Positions 8,208-19,300 are shown, counted from the first letter of the stretch. The stretch is 64,000 bases of DNA from Flammeovirgaceae bacterium UBA5585 (GCA_002425185.1 DILT01000019.1:304-64303), one strand, 5' to 3'. Made by a program: numbers and translations. The notes: generated by a model not told the origin, from the letters alone.

Positions 8208-9344
8208 TCAATTTGAAGCTTGTAGGTAGTGTAACATAAGTTCGGCCGTATTTTCAGATGCTGATCCTGTATCCAGGATATTTCTGATTTCTTTATACCC
8301 GGTCAACATCCCCTCGCGGTATTGATTATCATTTAAGATCAAGTTGAGTTCTGCTGAAACATCTTTACTATTAGCCCTTTGCTGAATCATTTCCTTTACT
8401 ACTTCCCGGCCAGCAATCAAATTAACAAGCGATATGTAAGGGACTCGAATTAAGTTCTTTGCAATAAGATAACTCATTGAGCTTGTACGATAAACTACTA
8501 CCTGAGGAACATTGAACAATGCTGTTTCCAGCGTTGCCGTGCCCGATGTGACAATAGCCGCTTGTGCGTGATGAAGCAGATCATAGGTGGCTCCAGAAAT
8601 AAAGCTAATGTTCGGTAAAGACCTTAAGTCTCCGTAAAATTCTGTCGATAAATTATCTACTGTAGCTACTGCAAATTGATACGATGGATTTTGTTTCGCC
8701 ACTTCGGCCATCAACGGAATAATCATGTTGAGTTCCTGCTTTCTGCTGCCTGGCAGAAGGGCAACTAAAGGTTTATCGCTCAAAATTCTATTTCGTATTA
8801 AAAATTCCTGATCTGCCTGATGCATTTTTACTGCATCAAGTACAGGGTTTCCTACATAATCAACAGTCCAATTAAATTTTTTAAAAAACTCCTTTTCAAA
8901 AGGAAGAATGACAAACATCCTATCAATATTTGCTTTCAGCTTAATAGCGCGATTTTGATTCCAGGCCCACACCTTGGGCGAGATGTACCAGAAAACCTTA
9001 ATACCGTTTTGCTTCGCGAATTTTGCTATGCGCAGGTTAAAGCCTGCATAATCGATTAGCACCACCACATCGGGTTTGTATGTGAGTATGTCCTGTTTAC
9101 ACTGCTTAATTTTCTTCGCTATGGTAGAGAGATTAGCCAGTACCTCTGCAAAACCCATAAAGGCCAGTTCACGGTAATGAACCACCAAATCCATGCCTGC
9201 ATCCCGCATGTAGTCGCCACCAAATCCACGGCAGCGTATATTTGCAGATTTAGATTTTAGGGCGTAAATCAGATTGCCACCATGCAGGTCACCGGATCGC
9301 TCACCGGCCACAAAGTAAATTTTTAAAGGTGATGAATCATTCAC
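8208..9344 (-). CDS. lpxB: Lipid-A-disaccharide synthase
   Basis: Glycosyltransferase (family GT19) at the inner face of the cytoplasmic membrane that joins UDP-2,3-diacylglucosamine and lipid X to make lipid A disaccharide. The 378 residues begin with the conserved KIYFVAGERSGDLHGGNL and include LLPGSRKQE (about 207-215) and SGTATLETAL near 276-285, all hallmarks of LpxB. Normal family length. It lies 15 bp downstream of the QueD-type gene on the same strand and is convergent with clpX. Its presence shows a Gram-negative outer membrane with lipid A. Confidence 0.96.
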   Translation of the reverse strand: MNDSSPLKIYFVAGERSGDLHGGNLIYALKSKSANIRCRGFGGDYMRDAGMDLVVHYRELAFMGFAEVLANLSTIAKKIKQCKQDILTYKPDVVVLIDYAGFNLRIAKFAKQNGIKVFWYISPKVWAWNQNRAIKLKANIDRMFVILPFEKEFFKKFNWTVDYVGNPVLDAVKMHQADQEFLIRNRILSDKPLVALLPGSRKQELNMIIPLMAEVAKQNPSYQFAVATVDNLSTEFYGDLRSLPNISFISGATYDLLHHAQAAIVTSGTATLETALFNVPQVVVYRTSSMSYLIAKNLIRVPYISLVNLIAGREVVKEMIQQRANSKDVSAELNLILNDNQYREGMLTGYKEIRNILDTGSASENTAELMLHYLQASN

Positions 9345-9359
9345 GCAGGAAGATAATTG

Positions 9360-9779
9360 TTATTCCCCGAAGTACTCAATATAGTTTCGGGGTGTTTCGT
9401 ACAATCGCACGCTATGCAATTTTCCGCGGGTGGTAATAGCAGGCAAACCACGTTCCAGAATCTTCCAGATTTCGACAATCAGGTTTTCGCAGCTGGCCAT
9501 TTTACCCTGCATAAAATCAACATCAAGGTTGATATTTTTATGATCCAGTTTATCGACTACTTCACTACGAATCAACGTACTGAGTCTCTTTAAATCCACC
9601 ACAAATCCAGTTTCAGGATCAGGAGTGCCCTTTACCGTTACAATTAAATCAAAGTTATGTCCATGCCAGTTGTCGTTGGCGCACGGGCCAAACACCTCAA
9701 TATTCTTCTCCTTCGTCCAAGCTGGATTATATAGCTTGTGAGCTGCGTTAAAGTGTTCTTTGCGGGAGATGTAGAGCAT
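9360..9779 (-). CDS. 6-pyruvoyl-tetrahydropterin synthase/QueD-family enzyme
   Basis: A 139-residue member of the PTPS/QueD family. These zinc enzymes convert 7,8-dihydroneopterin triphosphate to 6-carboxytetrahydropterin (queuosine/7-deazaguanine route) or to pyruvoyl-tetrahydropterin. Zinc ligands are visible as H14 in FNAAH and H39 and H41 in NWHGHN; the likely catalytic cysteine is C33 in GPCANDN. A later LDHKNIN motif carries the conserved Asp-His pair. A queE gene occurs at 30.4 kb in this window, which favours a QueD role, but the spacing between C33 and the histidines is also seen in PTPS-like members, so specificity is not certain. It is followed by lpxB after 15 bp. Confidence 0.9.
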   Translation of the reverse strand: MLYISRKEHFNAAHKLYNPAWTKEKNIEVFGPCANDNWHGHNFDLIVTVKGTPDPETGFVVDLKRLSTLIRSEVVDKLDHKNINLDVDFMQGKMASCENLIVEIWKILERGLPAITTRGKLHSVRLYETPRNYIEYFGE

Positions 9780-9787
9780 TGATACTG

Positions 9788-10465
9788 CTAAGGGTTTTCG
9801 TAGAACTGCAACAAAGCAATAAGATCAGCTTCATTCTTAAGTTTTATCTTTCGTTGATTAATTATTTTGTCTATGTCTGTCATTCTTTCACCGCAGGCAG
9901 ATAAAAAAGATTTATTATTTAGTTTAAACTCAACTGCCTTATCCTCTATAACCACAAAATACTTTTCACCTCGCTGAAATCGCTTGGTTGCGGCTGCTGT
10001 TCCATAGCTGTTAACAACTTCTTCAATGAATTTAATATCATACTTTTTTAGCACGGTTATTGGGCCGTCATTTAAAACTTCGAAATATATAGTTGGGGGA
10101 TAATCCGTAATTTGTGATACCCCCGATTTGAAAAAATGCTTAATTACCTTATTGGTAGACCCATCAGCAAAGGAGATTGAAAAATTCGGGTATTGTTTTG
10201 TGTTTAATTGTAGGATTGATCCATCTTGATTAATCTCTAAAACATCTTTATAAGCATCATACTTTAGTAAAACATTTGAATAAACTTTACCTGTGTTATC
10301 GGTTATTGTTCCTGCCTTCCAATCATTGTACAAGTAAGGAGATCCTTCTATGTCGGCATATTTTTTTATACGAATTACTTCATTACCAGCTCCTGGAATG
10401 TTAGAAATTTGTCCTTTAACTGAAAATGCGAAAATTAAAAATAGTTGAATGGTGAACAATCTCAT
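9788..10465 (-). CDS. Secreted protein of unknown function, paralogue of 19702-20451
   Basis: I do not recognise a named family. The 225 residues start with a signal peptide (MRLFTIQLFLIFAFSVKGQ) and have no lipoprotein cysteine, so the product is probably periplasmic or exported. The body is rich in beta-strand-like segments. The C-terminal motif KLKNEADLIALLQFYENP and a mid-N segment (YNDWKAG..VLLKYDAYKDVLEIN) align with a second protein at 19702-20451. It begins 10 bp after the subtilase gene and is likely co-transcribed with it. Both copies follow a SusCD module, which hints at a shared envelope role, but no function is claimed. Confidence 0.8.
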   Translation of the reverse strand: MRLFTIQLFLIFAFSVKGQISNIPGAGNEVIRIKKYADIEGSPYLYNDWKAGTITDNTGKVYSNVLLKYDAYKDVLEINQDGSILQLNTKQYPNFSISFADGSTNKVIKHFFKSGVSQITDYPPTIYFEVLNDGPITVLKKYDIKFIEEVVNSYGTAAATKRFQRGEKYFVVIEDKAVEFKLNNKSFLSACGERMTDIDKIINQRKIKLKNEADLIALLQFYENP

Positions 10466-10475
10466 GGTTAATTAA

Positions 10476-13400
10476 TTAGTGAATAAAAATCTTCTTGCTT
10501 TCTATACCGTTTGCTAAAGAGATAAGATAAAGTCCTTTTGGCCATCCTGAAACATCCAAAGCAGTAGACTCTTCCATTAATTGCACCAAGGTAACTAGTC
10601 TGCCAAGTACATCTTTTATCTGGAGAGCGCTTCCTACTAGGGGAGATGGAATTTCAACGGTTAATAATGAAGTGGCAGGATTCGGGTAGACTCTGAACTC
10701 TATACCAAAAGCCTCCTCAATCGATGTTATCACATAGGCTTCAGATGGTCTGTTACATTGCCCCTCCTTAGTTACAACAAAATAAACGCCAGGCTGGCCA
10801 TTTGTATTATAAAGTCTGTTATCTGATTCCGGAATAAGAACGCCATCGCGATACCATGCATACTCGCTAGCCGTTCGAAAGCTAAACAATGAGGTATTGC
10901 TGGATAAAATAATTTGATTTGGAGGTAATGGGTTGGCAAGAATTGATACTTCTTGGGTGTATGATCGACTTTCCGTGTTGTTTGAAGCGGTTAATGTAAC
11001 CGTATACTCTCCGGTTTCAGTAAAGATGTGGTAGGGGTTTTGAGATGACGTATTGCTGCTGCTTCCGTTACCAGCACCAAAATCCCAATGCCAGGAATTC
11101 ACAATTCCAGAAGTTTTGTCTTCGAATTGAGTTAGAGCGCCAACGCAAGCATATTTTACCTGAAAGTCTGGAAAGAGAACGTCATTGCAATTACTCTGGA
11201 GCCAGTTTTGTGCGTTTAAAAGTTCACTTGCCACACCCGCATTAATTACTGCCGTACCCGCAACATTCAGGTTTGTGATCTTTAAATTGTCAAAACATAA
11301 TTTAAAATGTCCTTCAAAGCGTAATTCAGAGGTGGTAGCCTCAACGCCCATACCCAATAATTCTGTTTTATTCGAGGTACTTGAATTAAGTACTGTATTT
11401 TCTCCAAATAAAACTTTTGAACTTGGTTGAAACCGTAGTGTTGATCCTTCTTCAGCCAAAACGTTTTGAATAAAAGTTGTGCCTCCCAAAGTACAGAAAC
11501 CTCCTCCAAATACATTTAACCGATTTATCATTCCGGTTGTTTGAATAGCTCTAGTTCCGGAAATATTAAATTCACCCAGGTATGTATAAGTACTCAAGTT
11601 AAAAGTAGACGGTATAAAATCCTTAACATCAGAAATTTTTGACCCCTCGGAAAGCCATGTTAATCCAGAACCCACTAACGATATCAAATCAACTCCTGAA
11701 ATAACCGAATTTGTTATATCCCAAACGCGCGCACCCGTGGTAATCGATATAATTTTGCCAATAGCAAGGGTCTGTTCACGCATAAGCAGGTTTCCTTGAA
11801 TTAACTCAATTGTTCCTATAGAGCCAGAGGCTATCAACTGCCAGGTCGAATTTTCGCCATCAAATGTTAATGCAGTTGATGAAAAATCACTCGATGCTAA
11901 ATTGATACTATACTCTTCTGTACTACTACCCGTGAATCGAATGGTTCCTCCCTGAACGGCAAAAGCATTAGATGAAACCGTAACTGATCCGGCCACGGTA
12001 AGGGTATTGCTATTACTTTCAAAAGTAATGCCTGACTGACTTTTGGTCAACCACGTGATAGAATGACAAAAGACATCACTGTTAATGTTAATTGTCCTAA
12101 CCCCTCCTGAAAAGGAATTTTCATCAACAATAACACGGTTACTGATAGTAGGCACTACACCTGCAGTAGTCCCCCCACTTGTATATGACCAGTTGGCCGG
12201 ATTGTTCCAATTTCCATTATTTCCAATCCAGTAGAGGGCCGTACGAGGATCATTAACAGAAGTATACTGAACAATTAAGGAGAATTGTTGCTGCCCGCCA
12301 ACTAATGTTCCTTTATGATTTATGCGCAATTTATAGGTGCGGGGTTCGGGGTTGCTAAATTCAATCTTCTCGACATTATCCCGGAAATTATCACCCCTTG
12401 TTGCAGAGGCTCCCGGATCACCTGGATTGAGAATCCACGGGAATTGGGTATTACCTGCATCATCTACCAAACGCATGTCAAGGTCATTCACCAACATAAG
12501 GTTAGGCGGATCGAGAGATGCGCCAACAGGTGTTCCTGCCCGGTCTGTCCAAACTATAGTGGCTGTAATTTTTGTGTTTGCCTTTGGTTGCAGTGTTAAC
12601 TCAAAAGGTTGACCGTTTTGCAACACCTCTTCTGCTATAATAATATTTTGATTATCTTCATTTAAGATAAGCCTGGCAGCTTCTTCTACATCCAGAAGTC
12701 CCCAGCCAAATTGGTAATCAGGGCCAGGTGCAGGACCCGCCTCTTTAACAGCGTGAATGGCTAGTGCTTTTAGCGTGGAGGCTCGCATAAAGTTACCACC
12801 ATTTAAACTTTTATATAGTTCTTGCAATAAAGCCAGAGAACCCGTTGCACTTGGTGCGGCCATAGAAGTACCGCTTAGCGACCCATACGCATCGTCAGAA
12901 GTTGAGGCTATGGTGGAAAAAATATTTACACCGGCTGCCACCAAGTCGGGTTTAATACGGCCATCATCAGTAGGGCCCCACGAACTAAAGGAACTCATTA
13001 CAACACTACCAGCATCTGCATAGTTGGGTACCTTATTTACTGCACCCACGGTTAGAATATTTTTAGCAACACTTTTATCAGCAATACAATCATAGCCACT
13101 TCCTCCGTTGCAATCCGGAGGAAACGAACCATTACCCGTATCACTTCTGTCGTTTCCTGCGGATTTTACTATAAGATAGTACGGAGCATTAAAGGCGAGT
13201 TGATCCCACTGCGCAGCCGCAGAACTGTAAAAGCCAAAACGCCAGTCCTCCTGGTTACTTATGCCTGCATCGCCAAACCATTGCCATGAGCCGGCATTAA
13301 AGCGCCACCCGGTAATTAAACCATACGAATGGTTAGATAGAATGATAGTTGATTGATCGGGCCGGGCCACGCTCGACATTTCAGGTGTATCGTTTGCAAA

Positions 13401-13931
13401 ATCATAGGTAAACGCTTTAGCCTTTGGCGCCATGCCCTTTGCCTGTGCATTAAGACCAGCCGCCAATATGGTACCCGTTACATGGGTGGCGTGGGCATCC
13501 TCAGCTGATCCCTCCACAGAAAGAATACGGTCACCAAATTCAATATGGCTGTCAACAATACCACCATCCCATACGGCTACAGTTATGCCATCGCCTTGCA
13601 GGTTAAGCCCCAGGCTACCCCCTTCTCTGAGTTTGGCCGCGCCAGAGGTTATAGCAGCCCCAGCATTTAGAGTAGACTCGTACATGGGCAAACCGCTTTC
13701 AGAAACACCAACCAATAACACCAGATTGCCTTTATCATCACGATAAGATAAAGGTACGTTATGGCGTATTGCATATTCATATGCCCGCACCCGTTGCTCC
13801 TTAGCAAAATCTTCTGCTTGTTTTGAAAGTTCAGCAAGACCTATTCTATGCTCCTCTACGGATTGACTATACAATGCTAGTGTATAAACACTCACCAGAA
13901 TGGTCAATAAAACCTTTCTCAAACCCACCAT
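10476..13931 (-). CDS. Subtilisin-like serine protease with PKD domain and T9SS sorting tail
   Basis: A secreted S8 peptidase of 1151 residues. After a signal peptide (about 1-22, ending YSQ) comes the catalytic domain with D122 in VAVWDGG, H147 in DAHATHVTGT, oxyanion N260 in SAGND and S356 in SGTSMAAPSATG. A beta-sandwich region follows, then long beta-rich repeats (about 555-900), a PKD domain with WHWDFGAGNG near 945-955, and a C-terminal type A sorting domain (about 1080-1151) with YPNPATSLLTVEI and a final KKIFIH. This implies export through SecYEG and then the type IX system, with surface attachment or release. It follows the terminator of SusCD module 1 and has its own promoter. Confidence 0.95.
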   Translation of the reverse strand: MVGLRKVLLTILVSVYTLALYSQSVEEHRIGLAELSKQAEDFAKEQRVRAYEYAIRHNVPLSYRDDKGNLVLLVGVSESGLPMYESTLNAGAAITSGAAKLREGGSLGLNLQGDGITVAVWDGGIVDSHIEFGDRILSVEGSAEDAHATHVTGTILAAGLNAQAKGMAPKAKAFTYDFANDTPEMSSVARPDQSTIILSNHSYGLITGWRFNAGSWQWFGDAGISNQEDWRFGFYSSAAAQWDQLAFNAPYYLIVKSAGNDRSDTGNGSFPPDCNGGSGYDCIADKSVAKNILTVGAVNKVPNYADAGSVVMSSFSSWGPTDDGRIKPDLVAAGVNIFSTIASTSDDAYGSLSGTSMAAPSATGSLALLQELYKSLNGGNFMRASTLKALAIHAVKEAGPAPGPDYQFGWGLLDVEEAARLILNEDNQNIIIAEEVLQNGQPFELTLQPKANTKITATIVWTDRAGTPVGASLDPPNLMLVNDLDMRLVDDAGNTQFPWILNPGDPGASATRGDNFRDNVEKIEFSNPEPRTYKLRINHKGTLVGGQQQFSLIVQYTSVNDPRTALYWIGNNGNWNNPANWSYTSGGTTAGVVPTISNRVIVDENSFSGGVRTININSDVFCHSITWLTKSQSGITFESNSNTLTVAGSVTVSSNAFAVQGGTIRFTGSSTEEYSINLASSDFSSTALTFDGENSTWQLIASGSIGTIELIQGNLLMREQTLAIGKIISITTGARVWDITNSVISGVDLISLVGSGLTWLSEGSKISDVKDFIPSTFNLSTYTYLGEFNISGTRAIQTTGMINRLNVFGGGFCTLGGTTFIQNVLAEEGSTLRFQPSSKVLFGENTVLNSSTSNKTELLGMGVEATTSELRFEGHFKLCFDNLKITNLNVAGTAVINAGVASELLNAQNWLQSNCNDVLFPDFQVKYACVGALTQFEDKTSGIVNSWHWDFGAGNGSSSNTSSQNPYHIFTETGEYTVTLTASNNTESRSYTQEVSILANPLPPNQIILSSNTSLFSFRTASEYAWYRDGVLIPESDNRLYNTNGQPGVYFVVTKEGQCNRPSEAYVITSIEEAFGIEFRVYPNPATSLLTVEIPSPLVGSALQIKDVLGRLVTLVQLMEESTALDVSGWPKGLYLISLANGIESKKIFIH

Positions 13932-13947
13932 AACCCTATTTTTATTA

Positions 13948-13979
13948 CAAATTTATTTGATAATCCATGTCGATCCAAA
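13948..13979 (-). promoter_or_regulatory. Promoter of the subtilase gene
   Basis: On the minus strand TTTG (13979-13976), 20 bases, then TAAATTTG (13955-13948), a match to TTTG-N~19-TAnnTTTG. It sits 16 bases before the ATG at 13931. The -33 element overlaps the T-rich tail of the terminator of the upstream operon. Confidence 0.7.
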
Positions 13980-14012
13980 ACAAAAAAGGAATGGACTAAG
14001 TCCATTCCTTTT
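13977..14012 (-). terminator. Terminator of SusCD module 1
   Basis: Arms AAAAGGAATGGACT (13984-13997) and AGTCCATTCCTTTT (13999-14012) are perfectly complementary. On the minus strand the stem is followed by TTTGTTTTGG. It lies about 20 bases after the stop of the lipoprotein gene. Confidence 0.88.
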
Positions 14013-14031
14013 CAAGAAAATAATAACAAAG

Positions 14032-14862
14032 TTATTGTTTAGTAAAGGTATGCGTATTTGTATCCTGTGTCACACCGCCTGTTGTTGCAACACGATAAGG
14101 CACAACAAATGAATACGTACAGGCATCATATGTAGCTGTTCCGTTTTGAGAAACAACATAAGTAACACCGCCCATCACCACATTTTGAGTTGGCAGGGTA
14201 ACCGCATTGGAGGCTGGGTTAAATGTATAATTAACCACACCGCCAAAGTCCCAAAAGTTTGTAATGGTAATTGAGTTTGCATCCGGGCCTGGGGTAGACA
14301 CCACCGTATAGTTTCCGTAGCCAGGCTCATTGCACGTGTAATTTCCCAAGAAGTTAGCCCTACTGAATGGGCACAACGTCCTCAGTTGCCGAGTAAATGT
14401 TTTAAAATTCTCGCTAATTTTAACATCGACAGCATCAACCCCGGTTAAATCAAACCGCAGGTTCCAAACTTCGCCCGGGTTAATGTTATCAGCCAGTACA
14501 TCAAAACGAATATACCCAAAACTGCTGTTGGCCGGAATAGTTACTGACGTACCTGCAGTTACCATATTATAATGAACCCCTGCCACAGCTGTGCTGGCTG
14601 CATTAATCGCAAAGTTCACGGTAATCGGTGTACTGCGCTGACGGCCCACCAAGTTAATGCGGATGGAGTCTTTCTTGGCAATACCATCATTTAACCTGTT
14701 ATACGATTTACTTACCGTTGCCCCTGCCGAAGTAGTGGCTTCTTGTATTTCTACAAAAGTTCCATCCAGCAAGATATCCGTTCCTGCATCGTCAAAGCAC
14801 GAAAACATCGCTGCTGTTAACCCCAGGAATAATACAATTGATGAAAGATTTATCTTTTTCAT
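14032..14862 (-). CDS. Lipoprotein of SusCD module 1, Calx-beta/DUF4843-like
   Basis: About 276 residues from the ATG at 14862; a TTG nine bases further upstream is less likely because the signal peptide starts at MKKINLSS. The signal ends in TAAMFSC, a lipobox with the acylated cysteine at residue 22, so the product is a lipoprotein. The middle region (DSIRINLVGRQRSTPITVNFAI ... GVHYNMV ... VTIPANSSFGYIRFDV) resembles Calx-beta/DUF4843-type beta-sandwiches often encoded third in SusCD loci. The gene lies 9 bp after SusD and is closed by a terminator. It is probably a surface-exposed accessory to the SusCD transporter; its ligand is unknown. Confidence 0.82.
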   Translation of the reverse strand: MKKINLSSIVLFLGLTAAMFSCFDDAGTDILLDGTFVEIQEATTSAGATVSKSYNRLNDGIAKKDSIRINLVGRQRSTPITVNFAINAASTAVAGVHYNMVTAGTSVTIPANSSFGYIRFDVLADNINPGEVWNLRFDLTGVDAVDVKISENFKTFTRQLRTLCPFSRANFLGNYTCNEPGYGNYTVVSTPGPDANSITITNFWDFGGVVNYTFNPASNAVTLPTQNVVMGGVTYVVSQNGTATYDACTYSFVVPYRVATTGGVTQDTNTHTFTKQ

Positions 14863-14880
14863 TGATTTCAATTTTTAGAA

Positions 14881-16347
14881 TTAATAACCAGGATTTTGTA
14901 CCAGGTTCGGATTTAACACAATCTGCGAGTTCGGGATTTGTTGAAGCATCCGGAAGTCATTATACGGTAAAGTATTTACGCCAGCCGCGGCCGGTTTAGT
15001 AATATCCATACCATTACGTTTTAAGTCAAACCAACGGTGTCCTTCAAAGGCCAGTTCAACCCTTCTCTCATTCATAATCAAAGCAATCAAGCCAGCACCG
15101 GTGAGGTTTGTAGCTGTGAGGCCACGATTCGTCCGCAGGGTATTAATGGCTGTTTGTGCTCCGGCATCATTACCGCCCTGGCGGGCACGCGCTTCGGCTT
15201 GAATCAGATACATTTCAGCCTTACGAATGACAGGAATGTTCTCAACACCACTTCCCTTTTCACCTGGCCATTTACGTGCTTGGGGCTTGCTGAGTGTTGA
15301 GGCATTTGTTACATAAACGCCTAATCTCACATCACCAGGCTCATGTGCAGCAATCAGTTCAGGACTGGCTGCGGCAACATATTGAAAACCTGAAGCCAGG
15401 TTGGTGGTGATAGAAGCTAGCGAATTGTTAGGGCCATCAACACCACTCCAATCGGTTGGGCGAATTTCCAGTTCAAAAATCGATTCAGGATGCGTAGTAG
15501 CACTCCATGAAGTAACGTAGCTGGCAGCTGCCACAGGAACTGGATTAGCAAGTAATGCGAGGGCTGCTGTAGCCCTTGTATCCGCATCGGCATAGCGACC
15601 CATGTACAAATAAACCCTGGCTAATAAAGCCTGCGCAGCTGCACGGTTGGCACGGAATGGATTCGTAATTGCGCCTAATGAAGAGGGCCATGCTCCACTT
15701 GTTGTTTGTTCTGCCGGGGTTATTAACAAGTTAACAGCTTCGACTAAATCATTTTCAACAAACTGATAGCATTCCGTGTTGGTGCTTCGTGTACGTTTGT
15801 CAGCATCTGATACAACTTCGGTAGGTGTGCTGCGCAAAACAACACCCAAATTAAATCCATTTACCTCTTTACCCGGTTCGTAGGAATAAATACGCAACAA
15901 TTCGGAATAAGCCAGCGCACGAACAAACAGTGCTTCACCTTTCAACTGATCCAATACACGTTGCGATGTAAGGGTAGCTGTTGATGGCACTTGGTTTATG
16001 TTCAGCAACGGAAGATATTTTAAAACGAAATTGGCATCATTGATGGCCCTATAAGCGTTGGCCCAACGGTTGGCGAAGGTACCAATGGCATTTACTACTT
16101 CCTGTTCGTAACGACCCGTGCGGTTCACAATCTCGAAATTGTCAGCCAGTGCATCACCCACCATCATGGAATTTTGACCATACATGTCAAATTCATGCAA
16201 CCTGCGGTAAGCACTCAACACAGCACTTTGCACACCGGCCACGTTATCCAATGCTTGGGCCGGGCTTAAGCTTGCCTGATCTTCAGTTTCCAGGCTGCAC
16301 GATGCAAACGCAACAATTAAAACTGTACTTATTAATATCTTTTTCAT
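14881..16347 (-). CDS. SusD/RagB-family outer-membrane lipoprotein (module 1)
   Basis: Surface lipoprotein that caps a SusC-type TonB-dependent channel and binds the nutrient. The 488 residues start with a lipoprotein signal ending FASC (C17). The body has the helical TPR-like SusD fold, with AVLSAYRRLHEFDMYGQNSMMV early, ALFVRALAYSELLRIY in the middle, and the C-terminal family signature MNERRVELAFEGHRWFDLKRNG. The gene follows its SusC partner after 21 bp. The substrate cannot be read from the sequence; there is no adjacent glycoside hydrolase, so a peptide or other oligomer is as likely as a glycan. Confidence 0.95.
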   Translation of the reverse strand: MKKILISTVLIVAFASCSLETEDQASLSPAQALDNVAGVQSAVLSAYRRLHEFDMYGQNSMMVGDALADNFEIVNRTGRYEQEVVNAIGTFANRWANAYRAINDANFVLKYLPLLNINQVPSTATLTSQRVLDQLKGEALFVRALAYSELLRIYSYEPGKEVNGFNLGVVLRSTPTEVVSDADKRTRSTNTECYQFVENDLVEAVNLLITPAEQTTSGAWPSSLGAITNPFRANRAAAQALLARVYLYMGRYADADTRATAALALLANPVPVAAASYVTSWSATTHPESIFELEIRPTDWSGVDGPNNSLASITTNLASGFQYVAAASPELIAAHEPGDVRLGVYVTNASTLSKPQARKWPGEKGSGVENIPVIRKAEMYLIQAEARARQGGNDAGAQTAINTLRTNRGLTATNLTGAGLIALIMNERRVELAFEGHRWFDLKRNGMDITKPAAAGVNTLPYNDFRMLQQIPNSQIVLNPNLVQNPGY

Positions 16348-16368
16348 GTCTCTGTCTTCTAAAGTTAA

Positions 16369-19300
16369 TTAAAGGCCAATGGTAACACCAGCCATAAATT
16401 GTTTACCTAACGGATATACACCAAAACTTGAAATCGCAGTTCCATTATTGTTACTAACAACTTCAGGATCAATTCCGGCAAATTTAGTAGCGGTCCATAA
16501 GTTAAGTCCCTGAACAAAAACATTCACTTTGTTTAAGCCAATTTTTGAGACCAGTGCATTTGGAATATTGTACGATAAGGTAACCTGCTTCAAGCGAACA
16601 TATGAAGCATCCGATAAAAACTGGGTTGATCCAAATGTTCCGTGTTGCTGATCGAATCCATCAATAATACCGCCCTGATAAGCGCGCGGTACATTAGTGA
16701 TATCCCCAGGATTTTGCCAACGGTTAAGCTGACTTACCAACTGATTATTTGCACTTGAACCAGCAGCATGTAAGTTATATAGGTCACCATTAAAAGCTGA
16801 ATTACCGCCCTGAAATTGAAAGAATACTTCCAGGTTAATTCCCTTGTATGAGAAATTATTGGACAATCCGCCAAAGTATGTAGGAATGTATGTTCCGCGA
16901 ACATCCACATCATCTTGTGTACCCTGATAAGCCAAGTTGCCGTTTCTGTCAACAATCATAGTTTTTCCATTGGCCGGATTCACGCCAGCAAACTGGAGTA
17001 AAAACGGAAATGCAACCGGCTCACCTACAATAAGCTGAACACCGTTGTTTACTAAACGTTGTTGATTATTGGGCAGTGACAATAACTCATTATAGAGTGT
17101 GCTGAAGTTAGCAGAAACACGGTACTGGAAACCTCCACGATCTAAAACGATACCTCCCAATTCAAAATCAAAACCGCGGTTCAACACTTCACCCACGTTA
17201 CCACGAACAGAACCAAGACCACTATCGGTTGGTAAGTCAACATTGAATAGCTGATTATTTGTTACGTTGTTGTAAAATTCAGCAGATCCAAACAAACGGC
17301 CACCAAATAACGAAAAGTCGATACCCACATTAAACTGATCTTCTTCTTCCCATCCGATAATGTCGTTACCCAAGCGGGTTAAGCGAAGGATAGATCCACC
17401 CAGATACTGAGCACCGGCAGGGATACCAACTGATCCAGCTGCAGGGCTACCATAGGCCGTGTACCAGTCGTAATCTGCAATTTCTGAGTTACCTACACGA
17501 CCATAAGCGGCACGAATTTTTAAATCATCAAGCCAGGTAATACCATCCATAAAACTCTCTTCGGAAATCCGATAAGCAACAGAACCTGCAAAGAAAGTTC
17601 CGTAGCGATTGTTTGGTCCGAAACGGCTTGATCCGTCACGTCTGATAGTACCATCGACAATATAACGGTCCTTCAATGTATACTTCACTTGTGCAAAAAC
17701 ACCTTGACGGGCATTGTCAAAGAAGAACTCACCGGCAGGACGAGCTGTTGCACCCGATGAAAGTAATCGAAGTGCAGGGTTAGGATATGTAAATTGTGAT
17801 GCTGTTACGCCACCACGTTCTTCTTTACGATACTCAAAACCAGCTATACCGGATATTTGATGAATATCACCAAAACGTTTTGTATAGTTCACCGTTGTGT
17901 TGGCATTATAAGCGATTGTTCTGCGGCTTACAACCACCATCTGACCACCCGCAAATACGGGTATTGTTCCCGGGCGCTGATTGTTATCGGTACCAAAAGA
18001 AGCATCAATACCAGCAAACCCATTGATTGTCAATCCAGGGATTATTTCATAACCAATATTAAAACTGGATACCGTTTGAGGTACACGGCCTAGGCGAACT
18101 TCTTCATTAACACCTTGAACGATGTTATAACCGAAGAGGTGACCTGATCCGGATGAAGGATAAGGGTTACGGAATGTACCGTCATCATTATATGCTGTAG
18201 ATGTTGGTTGAGCTGTAAACGCTGCCTGGAAAGGACCGTTAACGAAGTTACCGTTAGTAATTGATCCAAATGTCCGCTGATAAGACAATGAAATGTTTGT
18301 TCCTATAGTCAGCTTTGAGATAGGCTTGTGCGTTAAATTCAATCTGGCTGTTCCACGCTGCCAGTCATTCATAATAATCTGACCTTCTTGCATCTGATAA
18401 GAAAGTGAAAGTAGAAATGAAGTTTTATCGTCCCCACCTGACATTGAAATATCATAAGTGGCTAACTGGCCCGTACGGAACAATTCATCTCTCCAGCTAA
18501 AGTTCGTTAAGTTATCGTCATTTGGATCACCAAAAACGGTGTGGGCCCCAGTTGGACCTGTGAGTGGCAAGCCAGCATTTACGTACGATTCTGCTTTAAT
18601 GGTAGCAAATTGCTTCCCATCCATTACCTCATAAAGATTAAATGGCTGAACAGCTCCGCGCTGAATACTTACATCAAGATTTGTTTTGCCCTTTTTTCCC
18701 TTTTTAGTGGTAACAATAACCACACCATTTGCAGCCTGGGCACCATAAATAGCTGCAGAAGCCGCGTCCTTTAACACCTCTACCGATTCAATATCATTAG
18801 GGTTAATAGCCGCTAGTGGGTTTGACGATCCTTGAGTGGTTTGACCAAAACGGGAAAGTTGAACACCATCTACAATCCAAAGCGGGTCATTTGAAGCGTT
18901 GATTGAACCAATTCCTCGAACGCGAACGTTAAGCGCTCCCCCAGGAGCACCTGAAGTACTGGAAATTTGCACACCTGCTAATCGACCTTGAATACCGCGG
19001 TCAACGGATTGAACAGGCAAGTTCTGGAACACATCACCCTTAACAGAAGAAATAGACCCTGTTAAGGTACGCTTTTCCTGAACACCATAACCGGTTACCA
19101 CAACTTCTGATAATTGAGTAACATCAGAAGCCATTTGCACATCAATAACTGCGCGATTTCCAATTTGCACCTCTTGGGTTTTCAGTCCAATAAATGACAA
19201 CACCAATGTGCCACCCGAAGCTGGAACGCTAAGGGAATAAACACCATCCACATTGGTTACCGTACCAGTAGTGGTACCTTTTAAGGTAACATTCACACCC

